From Pseudomonadota bacterium (lineage in GTDB: Bacteria > Pseudomonadota > Gammaproteobacteria > Steroidobacterales > Steroidobacteraceae): a DNA stretch of 64,000 nt. A program made the translations under genes and the position numbers. Shown piece after piece: positions 26,514-35,217 of the stretch. The number at the start of each line of letters is the position of its first letter. The stretch's first letter is position 1. The stretch lies in the NCBI GenBank assembly GCA_023391335.1, contig JAEWBG010000019.1, positions 1 through 64,000 of the forward strand, given 5' to 3'. A model generated the notes under the pieces. It was not told where the DNA came from and ran no database searches. It was given only the letters and a program-made list of their open reading frames with translations.

Positions 26514-27062
26514 ATGATTCGGTTTTTGACGAGAACTTTTGTTGCGGTCGCGGCCTTGGTTGGAATGGCGGGGACTGCAAATGCAGCGTTCGTACCCGCG
26601 ACTTGGACCGACTCCGTAGGCGGGACCGTCAAGATACAAGACGGCGGTTCCTACTCGTACGTCCACGATCTAACCGACAACGGCTTCCGTCCTTTGACGG
26701 ATCTCATTACAGACTTCTCATTGAGCATCAATCTTTCGGACGACAGAGACATCTGGGGCGAGAAAGCGGTCATCAACGTGGGTGATCTGTTGGGCGGGAT
26801 TACTTACAAGTTCAACTTCTTCTCCGATAACTTCAATCATGGCGCCACTCTGCTGGGTCTGATCGAGCTTAATTGGCTCGGCACGCTGTCGGTCACGATC
26901 AATTCGGATTACGGAGATTTCTACTTCCGCGGGTCAAACTTGGTTGCTGGGGGAGTAGCAGATACTCGCCAAGTGCCAGAACCCGAAACGCTCGCCATGT
27001 TCGGCATCGGTCTGGTCGGTGTTGCCGCTGCAGCACGTCGTCGCAAGGCCAAGAACGCCTAA
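26514..27062 (+). CDS. PEP-CTERM sorting-domain protein
   Basis: 182 residues from the ATG at 26514, preceded by GGGAGC; in-frame ATGs at 26466 and 26496 are less likely. A signal peptide (about 1-24, ending GTANAAF) is followed by a beta-rich, Asp/Asn/Gly-rich mature domain with no known family. The tail VPEPETLAMFGIGLVGVAAAARRRK is a complete PEP-CTERM signal: the VPEP motif, a membrane helix and a basic end, processed by an exosortase. Such proteins are exported with extracellular polysaccharide in floc- or biofilm-forming bacteria. Exosortase genes are not in the window. Confidence 0.9.
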   Translation: MIRFLTRTFVAVAALVGMAGTANAAFVPATWTDSVGGTVKIQDGGSYSYVHDLTDNGFRPLTDLITDFSLSINLSDDRDIWGEKAVINVGDLLGGITYKFNFFSDNFNHGATLLGLIELNWLGTLSVTINSDYGDFYFRGSNLVAGGVADTRQVPEPETLAMFGIGLVGVAAAARRRKAKNA

Positions 27063-27086
27063 GTCGGGCTTTACTCCCGCTTCTAC

Positions 27087-27116
27087 AAACCCCGCTTCGG
27101 CGGGGTTTGTTTTTTT
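27087..27116 (+). terminator. Factor-independent terminator after the PEP-CTERM gene
   Basis: A perfect 9-bp stem (AAACCCCGC / GCGGGGTTT) with a TTCG tetraloop, followed by TG and a run of seven T. It lies 25 bases after the stop codon and separates this gene from hemH. Confidence 0.92.
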
Positions 27117-27199
27117 GGGCAACCAGCGATTGCCTCGTCCAGCGGATCGCAGCGATTGGGTATCCTTCCGCAATCCATCGCTCACGCATCGATCATCCA

Positions 27200-28282
27200 A
27201 TGCCGTCGTTTCTGGGCTCCCCCTCCTTCGCTCACGACCAGCCTGATCGCCTGGGTATTTTGCTCGTCAACTTGGGGACGCCCGACGGTCCAGACCCTGC
27301 CAACGTTCGACGGTTTCTGGCGCAGTTCTTAAGCGATCCGCGACTAGTGGAAGCACCGCGCTGGCTTTGGTGGTTGGTGCTGCACGGGGTCATCCTGCGC
27401 TTGCGTCCGAGTCGCAGCGCACACGCGTATCGGCAGATTTGGACCGATCGCGGCTCACCGCTGCTTCTGCATAGCCAAGCGATTGCGGCAAAGCTCAAAG
27501 ACCGCCTGGATCCGCAGTCGGGCGCGGTCGTCGAACTGGGAATGACTTACGGCAATCCTTCGATTCCTTCGTCATTGCGTTCGCTGCGCGACCAGGGGGT
27601 GCGGAAGCTTTTGGTGTTGCCGCTGTATCCGCAGTATTCGGCGACCACGACTGCGTCAGTGTTCGATGCAGTGAGCAAAGAATTGCAGCAGTGGCGCTGG
27701 GTGCCGGAATTGCGGTTCGTCAGTAGCTATTTCGACCAGCCCGAATACTTGCTGTCGATCGCCTCCACCATCACGGACCATCGGCGCACCAATGCGGACA
27801 GCCACATGGTCTTCTCTTTCCATGGAATTCCGCGGCGTTATCTACTCGCCGGCGATCCCTATCACTGCCAGTGCCTGAAAACCGCGCGTCTCATCAGCCA
27901 GCTCGCAGGGTTGAATCAAGAGCAATGGACTGTGAGCTTCCAATCGCAGGTCGGGCGTGAGGAGTGGTTGCGGCCCTACACCGATGAATTGCTCATGCGG
28001 CTCGCGCGCGAAGGGAAGCGTCGCGTCACGGTGATTTGCCCCGGATTTGCGACGGATTGTTTAGAGACATTGGAAGAGATCGCGATCCGCAACCGCGAGA
28101 CATTCATGGCAAACGGGGGCGAGTTTTACGATTACATTCCGGCGCTGAACGCGAGTGACGCGCAGATCCGACTTCTCACGGCGGTGATCAACCAGCATGT
28201 ACAGGGCTGGTTCAAGCCGCGCGACGAAGCTGAGCTTGCGCAGACGAAGGCTCGTGCATTGCGAGCCGGCGCAGAACGCTGA
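27200..28282 (+). CDS. hemH: Ferrochelatase
   Basis: 360 residues from the ATG at 27200. It inserts ferrous iron into protoporphyrin IX, the last step of haem synthesis, at the inner membrane surface. Family wording: GILLVNLGTPDGPDPANVRRFL, VLPLYPQYSATTTAS, the active-site His in VFSFHGIPRRY, FQSQVGREEWLRPYTDE and CPGFATDCLETLEEI with the catalytic Glu. The stop overlaps the next gene's start by one base (TGATG), so the VOC protein is translationally coupled. Confidence 0.96.
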   Translation: MPSFLGSPSFAHDQPDRLGILLVNLGTPDGPDPANVRRFLAQFLSDPRLVEAPRWLWWLVLHGVILRLRPSRSAHAYRQIWTDRGSPLLLHSQAIAAKLKDRLDPQSGAVVELGMTYGNPSIPSSLRSLRDQGVRKLLVLPLYPQYSATTTASVFDAVSKELQQWRWVPELRFVSSYFDQPEYLLSIASTITDHRRTNADSHMVFSFHGIPRRYLLAGDPYHCQCLKTARLISQLAGLNQEQWTVSFQSQVGREEWLRPYTDELLMRLAREGKRRVTVICPGFATDCLETLEEIAIRNRETFMANGGEFYDYIPALNASDAQIRLLTAVINQHVQGWFKPRDEAELAQTKARALRAGAER

Positions 28283-29001
28283 TGTTGGGTCGGTTCTTAG
28301 AAATCAGCATTCACACGCCTGACATCCAGGAGTCGCTCCACTTCTACGAAGCGCTCGGATTTGTACAGGCTCAGGTAGGCGAAACCTGGCCCTATCCCTA
28401 CGCGGTCGTGACAGATGGTCGGCTGTTCTTAGGTCTGCATGGAAGTCCGATTCGCTCGCCCGCCCTAACATTCGTGTACCCAAACGTGCGCGAGGGCCTG
28501 GCGCAGCTCCAGCAGATTGGGTTGCAGCCCGACAGTCAGTTCTTCGGGGAAGATGTGTTTAACCGCGCTTCGTTCTCCGAGCCTCACGATTTGTGCATCA
28601 ATCTGTTGGAAGCCAGAACCTTTTCGCCGCCGCTCATCGAAACGACGCACACGACGACGTGCGGTTATTTCTCCGAAGTTGGCATTCCGACGCGCGATGC
28701 GCAGGTTGCCCGCGAGTTATGGGAACGCCTTGGATTCGTAGCGATGGAAGAAGAAGTCCTGCCCTTTGCGCGCACGAGCCTCACCAGCGATCACTTGAAC
28801 TTGGGGTTCTATCGAACCCGCGCGTTTCGCAATCCTGTGCTGACGTTTGAAGATGATCATATGGCAGAGCGCCTTGCGGCCCTGCGTGAGCGCAATCTAA
28901 AGCTGTCCGACGAAATGCCCGATTCGTTGGATGATCGAGAGAACGGCGTGTTGATCGCACCTGAAGGTACGCGGCTACTGCTGATGCAAACTCGCGGTTA
29001 G
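28282..29001 (+). CDS. VOC-family (glyoxalase/bleomycin resistance fold) protein
   Basis: 239 residues holding two VOC modules: the first (about 1-115) opens GRFLEISIHTPDIQESLHFYEALGF and the second (about 125-235) opens GYFSEVGIPTRDAQVARELWERLGF. Two tandem modules can form one metal site, as in dioxygenases and glyoxalases, but the substrate is not evident. It overlaps the hemH stop by one base. The 3' end overlaps the stop of the convergent YceI gene by 4 bases. Confidence 0.85.
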   Translation: MLGRFLEISIHTPDIQESLHFYEALGFVQAQVGETWPYPYAVVTDGRLFLGLHGSPIRSPALTFVYPNVREGLAQLQQIGLQPDSQFFGEDVFNRASFSEPHDLCINLLEARTFSPPLIETTHTTTCGYFSEVGIPTRDAQVARELWERLGFVAMEEEVLPFARTSLTSDHLNLGFYRTRAFRNPVLTFEDDHMAERLAALRERNLKLSDEMPDSLDDRENGVLIAPEGTRLLLMQTRG

Positions 29002-29750
29002 CGGGTTGCGACGATTCGAAATCGCACGTGCAATCGATCTTGCACTTGCAATGCGCCGAATCCGACGCTGAAGGGCTTGATCCCGAAGTCAGATTGCAGA
29101 ATGTCGAACTCGCCTTGTGCAACAAGGCGCGAGGAATCAACGGACAAAGCGACGGGCACCGTAACTTCGCGTCTCACATCTTTGATCGCGATTCCCACCG
29201 TCACCTCCGCTCGTTGCTCATTACCTCGCACGCTTGTTGCTTGCACCCGCACTTCGGGAAATCGCTCGGCATCCAGCACCTCGGATTTCAGCATGTTGGT
29301 GCGAGTGGCGTCCTTATCGGACTGCGGAATCTCGGGAGGGAAATCGCTTCCCGCCGCTCTGCGTGCATCGGGATCGTCGACGATGAGATCTGCGACTTGC
29401 AAAGAAATGTCGAAGCCCGATTTTTCGAATTGAGGATGAATCCACGCTCGGCCCGCGAGGTGTTTCGCTGCCATGACGTGATTGTGGCCGAGTCGGGCTA
29501 AGGTGCCGCCACGAAAGACGAGAATGTCCACTTCCGATTCGGCCGGATCCACTGAATAAACGATCGCGCCGGTTGTATCGATCGGTCTGGCTACACTTGC
29601 GGCTGGCGCGCCAACTTGAGCGGGAGCATGCGTGCACGCGCTGAGCGTGAGCAGTGCGAGGCTGCTCGCCGCCACGAGTACAGACGCTCGCAGACGAGTT
29701 GCGCCTGCACTGTGACGAGCTTGCCCATGTGCAGCTAAACTGAAACTCAT
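28998..29750 (-). CDS. YceI-family lipoprotein
   Basis: 250 residues. An N-terminal signal with lipobox LSAC (Cys at about 38) marks an outer-membrane or periplasmic lipoprotein. The YceI beta-barrel (about 65-245) binds isoprenoid lipids in known members; wording: YSVDPAESEVDILVFRGG, HNHVMAAKH, SDFGIKPFSVGFGALQVQD. The divergent neighbour is a cytochrome b561 gene followed by a second YceI gene. Those two proteins probably function together; the lipoprotein may be a specialised paralogue. Confidence 0.88.
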   Translation of the reverse strand: MSFSLAAHGQARHSAGATRLRASVLVAASSLALLTLSACTHAPAQVGAPAASVARPIDTTGAIVYSVDPAESEVDILVFRGGTLARLGHNHVMAAKHLAGRAWIHPQFEKSGFDISLQVADLIVDDPDARRAAGSDFPPEIPQSDKDATRTNMLKSEVLDAERFPEVRVQATSVRGNEQRAEVTVGIAIKDVRREVTVPVALSVDSSRLVAQGEFDILQSDFGIKPFSVGFGALQVQDRLHVRFRIVATR

Positions 29751-29789
29751 CTAGAACTCCCAAGCTGGTTGTCGGAGCTGAAGTAACCT

Positions 29790-30353
29790 ATGCGCTTATC
29801 GAATGATTCCCTGCGTTACGGCGCAATCTCGATGCTGCTTCACTGGATCATCGTCGTCCTCATCATCGTGCAGTTCCTGCTCGCTAACAAAGAGCATCAC
29901 ATGCCGCTTGGGCCGGCGAAGATTGCAGTGCTGGCTCAACACAAGTCGATCGGCATCACCATTCTGTTACTAGCCTTTTTCCGGTTGGTGTGGCGCTTCT
30001 TCGGCGCGGTTCCGGCGGATCCGCCGCGCGCGCCGCGATGGCAATCGCTTCTCGCACATGGCACGCACTACCTGTTGTACGTGTTGCTCTTCGCGATCCC
30101 GCTGACCGGATGGATGATGTCCTCGGCGCGTAGCTTCTCGGTGAGTTGGTTCGGTTTGATCACATTGCCCGATCTCATCGGACCCAACAAAGGTACATAT
30201 TCATTTCTGCACGAAACTCACGAGTTCCTCGGGAACGTTTTGCTTTACGTCGCAATTCTGCACGCGATCGCCGCATTGAAGCACCACTTCATCGACCGCG
30301 ACAACGTGCTGCGCAGAATGCTGCCGATTAAATTGCGCGATGAAACCAAATAG
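29790..30353 (+). CDS. Cytochrome b561
   Basis: 187 residues, four predicted membrane helices, of the bacterial CybB/YceJ type. The haem-ligand histidines are visible in the helices (SMLLHWIIVVLI, LAQHKSIGITIL, HETHEFLGNVLLYVAILHAIAALKHHF). It transfers electrons across the inner membrane, often from quinol to periplasmic acceptors. It lies 39 bases upstream of a YceI gene on the same strand, the same pairing as E. coli yceJ-yceI. Confidence 0.93.
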   Translation: MRLSNDSLRYGAISMLLHWIIVVLIIVQFLLANKEHHMPLGPAKIAVLAQHKSIGITILLLAFFRLVWRFFGAVPADPPRAPRWQSLLAHGTHYLLYVLLFAIPLTGWMMSSARSFSVSWFGLITLPDLIGPNKGTYSFLHETHEFLGNVLLYVAILHAIAALKHHFIDRDNVLRRMLPIKLRDETK

Positions 30354-30392
30354 GGACCACTAGGCACTCACACTCAAATACCGGATGGCGCC

Positions 30393-30956
30393 ATGAAATA
30401 CTTTCTTCGCACTGCTCTCCTATTGCTGGCCAGCGTGTTTGCAGTGAGCGCGAGCGCCGCGACCAATTGGGTCATGGATCCGCAGCACAGCACGCTCTCG
30501 TTCACTGGCACGCAAGCGGGTGCACAGTTTCAGGGATCCTTCAAAAGCTTTACTGCGGATATCAAGTTCGATCCCAAGGATCTCGCGACTAGCCGGTTCG
30601 ACGTGACGATCGATTTGAGTTCGGTGAGCACGCAGGATGACGATCGAGACGAAACGGTCAAAGGCGCCGACTTCTTTGCGATCGCGAAGTGGCCCAAGGC
30701 TCGCTACATCACGCAGACAATCGCGGCGAAGGACGCGAAAACGTACGTCGGCACGGGCAAGCTCACGCTGCGCAACGTGACACGAGACTTGCCGATCACG
30801 TTCACGTTCGAGGTCAATGGCAATCAAGGCACACTCAAGGGATCGGCAGCCTTGCGACGTCTCGACTTCGGTGTAGGTCAGGGAGAATGGAAAGACACCT
30901 CGAGTGTCGGCAACGAAGTCGCTGTGAAGTTTTCGCTAGCGCTCAAGAGGCAATAG
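30393..30956 (+). CDS. YceI-family periplasmic protein
   Basis: 187 residues: a signal peptide (about 1-22, ending VSASAATNW) and one YceI domain (WVMDPQHSTLSFTGTQAG ... LRRLDFGVGQGEW). Members bind polyprenyl chains such as ubiquinone-like lipids in the periplasm. It follows the cytochrome b561 gene in a probable two-gene operon, and a related lipoprotein is encoded divergently. Confidence 0.92.
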   Translation: MKYFLRTALLLLASVFAVSASAATNWVMDPQHSTLSFTGTQAGAQFQGSFKSFTADIKFDPKDLATSRFDVTIDLSSVSTQDDDRDETVKGADFFAIAKWPKARYITQTIAAKDAKTYVGTGKLTLRNVTRDLPITFTFEVNGNQGTLKGSAALRRLDFGVGQGEWKDTSSVGNEVAVKFSLALKRQ

Positions 30957-31151
30957 CGACGCCTCCTGCAACGCAGTTTCCTGCAGAGCCTGAGGCTCTG
31001 CGCCTGCGATCTCGCCGTCGCCCGGGCAAACTCTTCAAAATCGCGGGCGAAGCGCGTGCCCGCACCCCAGTATTGCGCGGGAACCGCTGCAAGGTTTGTG
31101 CTGTTTGCTTGCGGTCTCGTATTCTTTTGCTTTCCGCAATGCTCCGCGTAC

Positions 31152-33326
31152 ATGGCACAACCCGAACCGCTCCGATTTGCCGATCTCGACGCCTGTGTCG
31201 ACGCAACGATCCAGCGGGTGGGCAGCCATGTCGTTTTGGGGCTCCCCGTCGCCATTGGCAAACCGAACTTGCTCGTCAACGCGTTCGTGCGCCGCGCGCA
31301 ACGCGATTCTGCCTTTCGGCTCACCATCGTCACTGCTCTATCGCTACGCAAACCGTCCGGCCGCACTGACCTCGAGAAGCGCTTCCTCGATCCGCTGGCC
31401 AAGCGCATCTTCGACGGCTATCCGCAGCTCGAATATCTCGAACTCATCCAAGAAGAACGATTACCTCCCAACATAGAGGTCATCGAGTTCTATCTCGAAC
31501 CCGGAGCGTGGCTCAGCAATGAGCACTTGCAGCAGCATTACCTGAGCTCGAATTACACGCACGTGTCGCGGGATGCCCTGCGTCGCGGAATCAACGTCAT
31601 CGCGCAACTCGTCGCCGCGCCGCCTCCGGGAGAAGCGCCCGCGGGGCTCTTGAGCTTGAGTTGCAACGCGGATCTGACGGCAGACTTGTTGCCGCAAATC
31701 GCCGCGATGCGAGCGAGCGGACGACCTTTCGTGCTGATCGGGCAAGTCCATGCCGAATTGCCTTTCATGTATGGAGATGCGCTCGTGGCTGCGGATACGT
31801 TCGACTTCTTGATCGAGCGCCCGGGCACTCGGCTGTTTTCGCCTCCCAAGCTGCCAGTCTCATTGGCACAGCATTGCATCGCCTTACATGTGAGCGCACT
31901 GATTCGTGACGGCGGCACGCTGCAGTTCGGAATGAATGAGCTGGGCGATGCGATCGTGTATGCGCTCACATTGCGTCATCAGCAACCAGCAGCCTATCGC
32001 GAACTGCTCGAAGCCAGCGGTGCACTGACGAAATCGCGGCGTCTCATCGAGAGCGAAGGCGGGACCGCTTCGTTCGAACGTGGCCTATACGGCTGCACGG
32101 AAATGTTCGCTGACGGATTTCTGGAGCTGTATCGCGCCGGGATCATCAAGCGCACCGTGTATCCCAGCGCACGACTGCAGCGCTTGATCGACGCGGGGCA
32201 CATGGATGACACCGTGGGTATCCATGTACTCGAGGCACTCAGCGCATCCGGCATGCAGCGCATGTCATTCGTGGATTTCAACGAGCTGCGCGATGTGGGC
32301 TTGTTTCGCGATGAAATCGAATTCGAACGGGGTATGTTGATCAGTCCGGATGGCACGCAGGTGCGCGCCAGCTTCGCGACTGCCGAACAGCGCGCGGAAA
32401 TCGCGAAACACTGCCTGGGAACGCGACTGCGCAACGGCGCCCTAGTGGATGCCGGATTCTTCTTCGGCCCCGCAAAGTTCTACGAACAGTTGCGCACGCT
32501 TGCGCCGGAACAACGACGTCTATTCGCCATGCGCGGCGTCAGCTTCATCAACGAGCTGTACGGCCACGAATGGGATTTGAAGGTCGCGCAACGCTGCCAC
32601 GCACGTTTCGTGAATTCGACCATGATGATCACAGGTTTGGGTGCTGCGGTTTCCGAGACGCTCGCCTGCGGTTCTGTCGCCAGCGGCGTCGGTGGCCAGT
32701 ACAACTTCGTGGCAATGGCCCACGCTCTGCCGCACGCACGATCGATCCTGTGTTTGCGAGCGACGCGGCATTCGAACGGCCAGCTCGCATCGAACTTTCC
32801 GTGGGTGTACGAGCAATGCACGATTCCGCGGCATCTGCGGGACATCGTCGTCACTGAGTACGGCATCGCCGACTTGCGCAGCAAGACCGATCAAGAAGTC
32901 ATCGAAGCGCTGATTGGCGTCATGGACGCGCGATTCCAACAGGAGTTTGTGCGGGAGGCAAAGCGCGCGGGCAAATTGCCGCGCTCCTACCGGCTCGCCG
33001 AAGAAGCAAGAACTAACACGCCCGAGCATCTTGCTCAGCGCTACGCAACTTGGACCCAACGCGGGTTCTTCCCACCGCTTCCGTTCGGAAGCGATCTGAC
33101 GCAGGAGGAAGTGGACCTGTCACATGCGCTGAGGCATCTGAGAGATGCGTCTTCGACCCCACTGGGGCGTGCTCGTATGTTAGTGCGTGCGTTGCATTCA
33201 GGGCGGTCAGACAATCGTTTCGCGGCGCAACTAAAACGAATGAATTTGGATCGCCCTACGACATTCAACGAAAGAATTCAGCGGCGTTTGCTCACGACCG
33301 CACTAGATGCTGTCAAAGGCGTCTAG
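31152..33326 (+). CDS. Acetyl-CoA hydrolase/transferase family protein
   Basis: 724 residues from the ATG at 31152; the upstream extension of the frame to 31056 is hydrophobic but has no ribosome site and is probably not used. The N-terminal region (about 20-250) and the C-terminal region (about 430-640) match the two halves of acetyl-CoA hydrolase / 4-hydroxybutyrate CoA-transferase proteins; GVGGQYNFVAMAHAL and VVTEYGIADLRSKTDQE are typical. A C-terminal extension of about 80 residues is common in the large gammaproteobacterial form. The true acyl substrate is unknown. Its stop overlaps that of the convergent kinase gene by 4 bases. Confidence 0.88.
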   Translation: MAQPEPLRFADLDACVDATIQRVGSHVVLGLPVAIGKPNLLVNAFVRRAQRDSAFRLTIVTALSLRKPSGRTDLEKRFLDPLAKRIFDGYPQLEYLELIQEERLPPNIEVIEFYLEPGAWLSNEHLQQHYLSSNYTHVSRDALRRGINVIAQLVAAPPPGEAPAGLLSLSCNADLTADLLPQIAAMRASGRPFVLIGQVHAELPFMYGDALVAADTFDFLIERPGTRLFSPPKLPVSLAQHCIALHVSALIRDGGTLQFGMNELGDAIVYALTLRHQQPAAYRELLEASGALTKSRRLIESEGGTASFERGLYGCTEMFADGFLELYRAGIIKRTVYPSARLQRLIDAGHMDDTVGIHVLEALSASGMQRMSFVDFNELRDVGLFRDEIEFERGMLISPDGTQVRASFATAEQRAEIAKHCLGTRLRNGALVDAGFFFGPAKFYEQLRTLAPEQRRLFAMRGVSFINELYGHEWDLKVAQRCHARFVNSTMMITGLGAAVSETLACGSVASGVGGQYNFVAMAHALPHARSILCLRATRHSNGQLASNFPWVYEQCTIPRHLRDIVVTEYGIADLRSKTDQEVIEALIGVMDARFQQEFVREAKRAGKLPRSYRLAEEARTNTPEHLAQRYATWTQRGFFPPLPFGSDLTQEEVDLSHALRHLRDASSTPLGRARMLVRALHSGRSDNRFAAQLKRMNLDRPTTFNERIQRRLLTTALDAVKGV

Positions 33327-34210
33327 CGTCCGAGTTCAGCCAACAGCCGATTCGTCATGGCGAGTGCCTGCGCCTCGTAGTGACCCCCGAACAAGTTGAA
33401 GTGATTGATGACGTGATACAGGTTGTACAACGTCATCCTAGTACCTGCCGCTTGATCCAACGGCCACGTCGAGTGGTAAGCGGTATAGAACGCGGAACCG
33501 AATCCGCCGAATAATTTCGTCATCGCTATATCCGCCTCGCGATCGCCGAAATAGACCGCCGGATCGAATATAACCGGCATGTCGTCCGCATCCGTGCCCC
33601 AGTTCCCGCTCCAAAGATCGCCATGCAAGAGCGAAGGGACCGGTCGATAGCTGCTGAAAAAGGCATCCATCAGCTCGCAGAGCAGCGAACCACGATCAAT
33701 CAGCTCAGCGCCAGCGCGGTTCTCTTTCGACAAATTCAACTGCGCTCGCAGCCGGTATTCACGAAAGAAATTAGTCCAGTCGTTGCACAAAGCGTTGCGC
33801 TGTGGCGTGGCTCCGATGAAGTTATCGAAGCTTAGCCCGAAATTCGCGTCGATTTTCCGATGTTGCCAGGCGAGCTGTTCCCCTAGCGTCGCTTCGCTCG
33901 AGCGCGTGTTCGTGTCCAACTCGATCCATTCGAGCGCGAGCAATGCGTATTCATCATTGCTTGAATGACCTAATACCTGCGGCACGCGCACAGCTTGAGC
34001 CTGCCCCAGAAGTCTCAAGCCTTGCGCTTCCGCCTCGAATCTAGCCGCAACCTGTGGAGGACCCCGCTTGACGAAGATCGGGCCCAACTCAGTTTCCACG
34101 CGTAGTGTTTGATCGATGGAGCCGCCGCCGACGGCTCGTTGCGACCCGCGCGTAATACGGACGTGCAAGGCGTGTTCGAGAAGCACTTCGAACGCATCGA
34201 TGCTTCTCAT
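33323..34210 (-). CDS. Fructosamine kinase family protein
   Basis: 295 residues of the fructosamine-3-kinase/ketosamine kinase family (YniA-like). The phosphotransferase motif LLHGDLWSGNWG (HGDxxxxN) and the metal-binding Asp in FDPAVYFGDREADIAM are intact. These cytoplasmic enzymes phosphorylate sugar adducts on amines, destabilising glycated products so that they fall off. It lies 43 bases downstream of pyrF on the same strand and may share its transcript. Confidence 0.9.
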   Translation of the reverse strand: MRSIDAFEVLLEHALHVRITRGSQRAVGGGSIDQTLRVETELGPIFVKRGPPQVAARFEAEAQGLRLLGQAQAVRVPQVLGHSSNDEYALLALEWIELDTNTRSSEATLGEQLAWQHRKIDANFGLSFDNFIGATPQRNALCNDWTNFFREYRLRAQLNLSKENRAGAELIDRGSLLCELMDAFFSSYRPVPSLLHGDLWSGNWGTDADDMPVIFDPAVYFGDREADIAMTKLFGGFGSAFYTAYHSTWPLDQAAGTRMTLYNLYHVINHFNLFGGHYEAQALAMTNRLLAELGR

Positions 34211-34253
34211 GGCGCAAGTCTCAGCTCGGCGTCACCGGCGAATGTGCATGGGA

Positions 34254-35090
34254 TCAGAGCAATTGCCGAGCGTCATCCTGCAAGGCGCGGATGGTCGAGC
34301 GAATTTCGTGTGGCGCACTTCCATTCGCCAAGATTGCGCGAGACACATTCGCCAGGACGCGACCTTTCGCGTTCGGCATTCGCACTGCGATGTCCCGCAT
34401 GGTGGCACCCTGCGCGCCGACACCCGGTGCCAAAATGAAAGACTGCGGCAGGTCGGCCACAATCTCTGCGGCGTCATCGCAAGTTGCACCCACGACGGCA
34501 CCGAACGGCCCAACGCCTTCGCCCAACGCACGATTGCGTTGTGTGAGTTCGTGTGCGAGATGTTGAGCAACGGTTTGCCCGTTCGCGAGCCGAGCAAGTT
34601 GCAGCGCGCGCCCCTCGGGGTTGGACGATCTGACGACGATGAACACACCAGCCCCCGCTCGCAACGCGATATCGAAGAACGGCTGCAATGCTGCGATTCC
34701 AAGGTATGCGTGTGTCGTAACGGCATCGACCTGCAGCGGTGTAGCCGACCCGAAATAGCTCTCCGCGTAAGCGGCGCCTGTCGTATCGATGTCTCCGCGC
34801 TTTCCGTCCAACAACACCATCACTCCCTTCGCTCTCGCGAGTCGTGAGAGTTCCTCCATCGCCTTGAACCCCGAACTGCCAAACCGCTCGAAGAAGGCCG
34901 ACTGCGGCTTCACGATCGATATGCGAAATTCCGCAGCTTCCAAGACTCGCTTACCAAACTCAAATGCCCCTTCCGCCGAATCGGGCAATCCGCAAGACTT
35001 CAATAGGGAAGCGGATGGATCGATGCCCACGCACAGCGGGCTGTGATCTTGAATGGACGTTTGCAATCGTGCGGCAAAGCTTCGGTTCAT
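34254..35090 (-). CDS. pyrF: Orotidine 5'-phosphate decarboxylase
   Basis: 278 residues, the longer type 2 form of the enzyme. It converts OMP to UMP, the last step of pyrimidine nucleotide synthesis. The catalytic Lys-Asp network is seen in LLDGKRGDIDTTGAAYAES. Other family wording: CVGIDPSASLLKSCGLP, VKPQSAFFERFG and LAPGVGAQGAT. It is the first gene of a probable pair with the fructosamine kinase gene and divergent from the carboxypeptidase gene. Confidence 0.95.
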   Translation of the reverse strand: MNRSFAARLQTSIQDHSPLCVGIDPSASLLKSCGLPDSAEGAFEFGKRVLEAAEFRISIVKPQSAFFERFGSSGFKAMEELSRLARAKGVMVLLDGKRGDIDTTGAAYAESYFGSATPLQVDAVTTHAYLGIAALQPFFDIALRAGAGVFIVVRSSNPEGRALQLARLANGQTVAQHLAHELTQRNRALGEGVGPFGAVVGATCDDAAEIVADLPQSFILAPGVGAQGATMRDIAVRMPNAKGRVLANVSRAILANGSAPHEIRSTIRALQDDARQLL

Positions 35091-35217
35091 GGAATGGGAG
35101 GCTTAAATGAGGAGCCGTGATTTTGAACTCTCGTCCGAAGTTCGTACAGTCGCAGGGCAGCTCGTGACCGCGACCTGGCAAGCCCTACAATGCAGCCTCG
35201 ACCACGGAGCTACGTTC

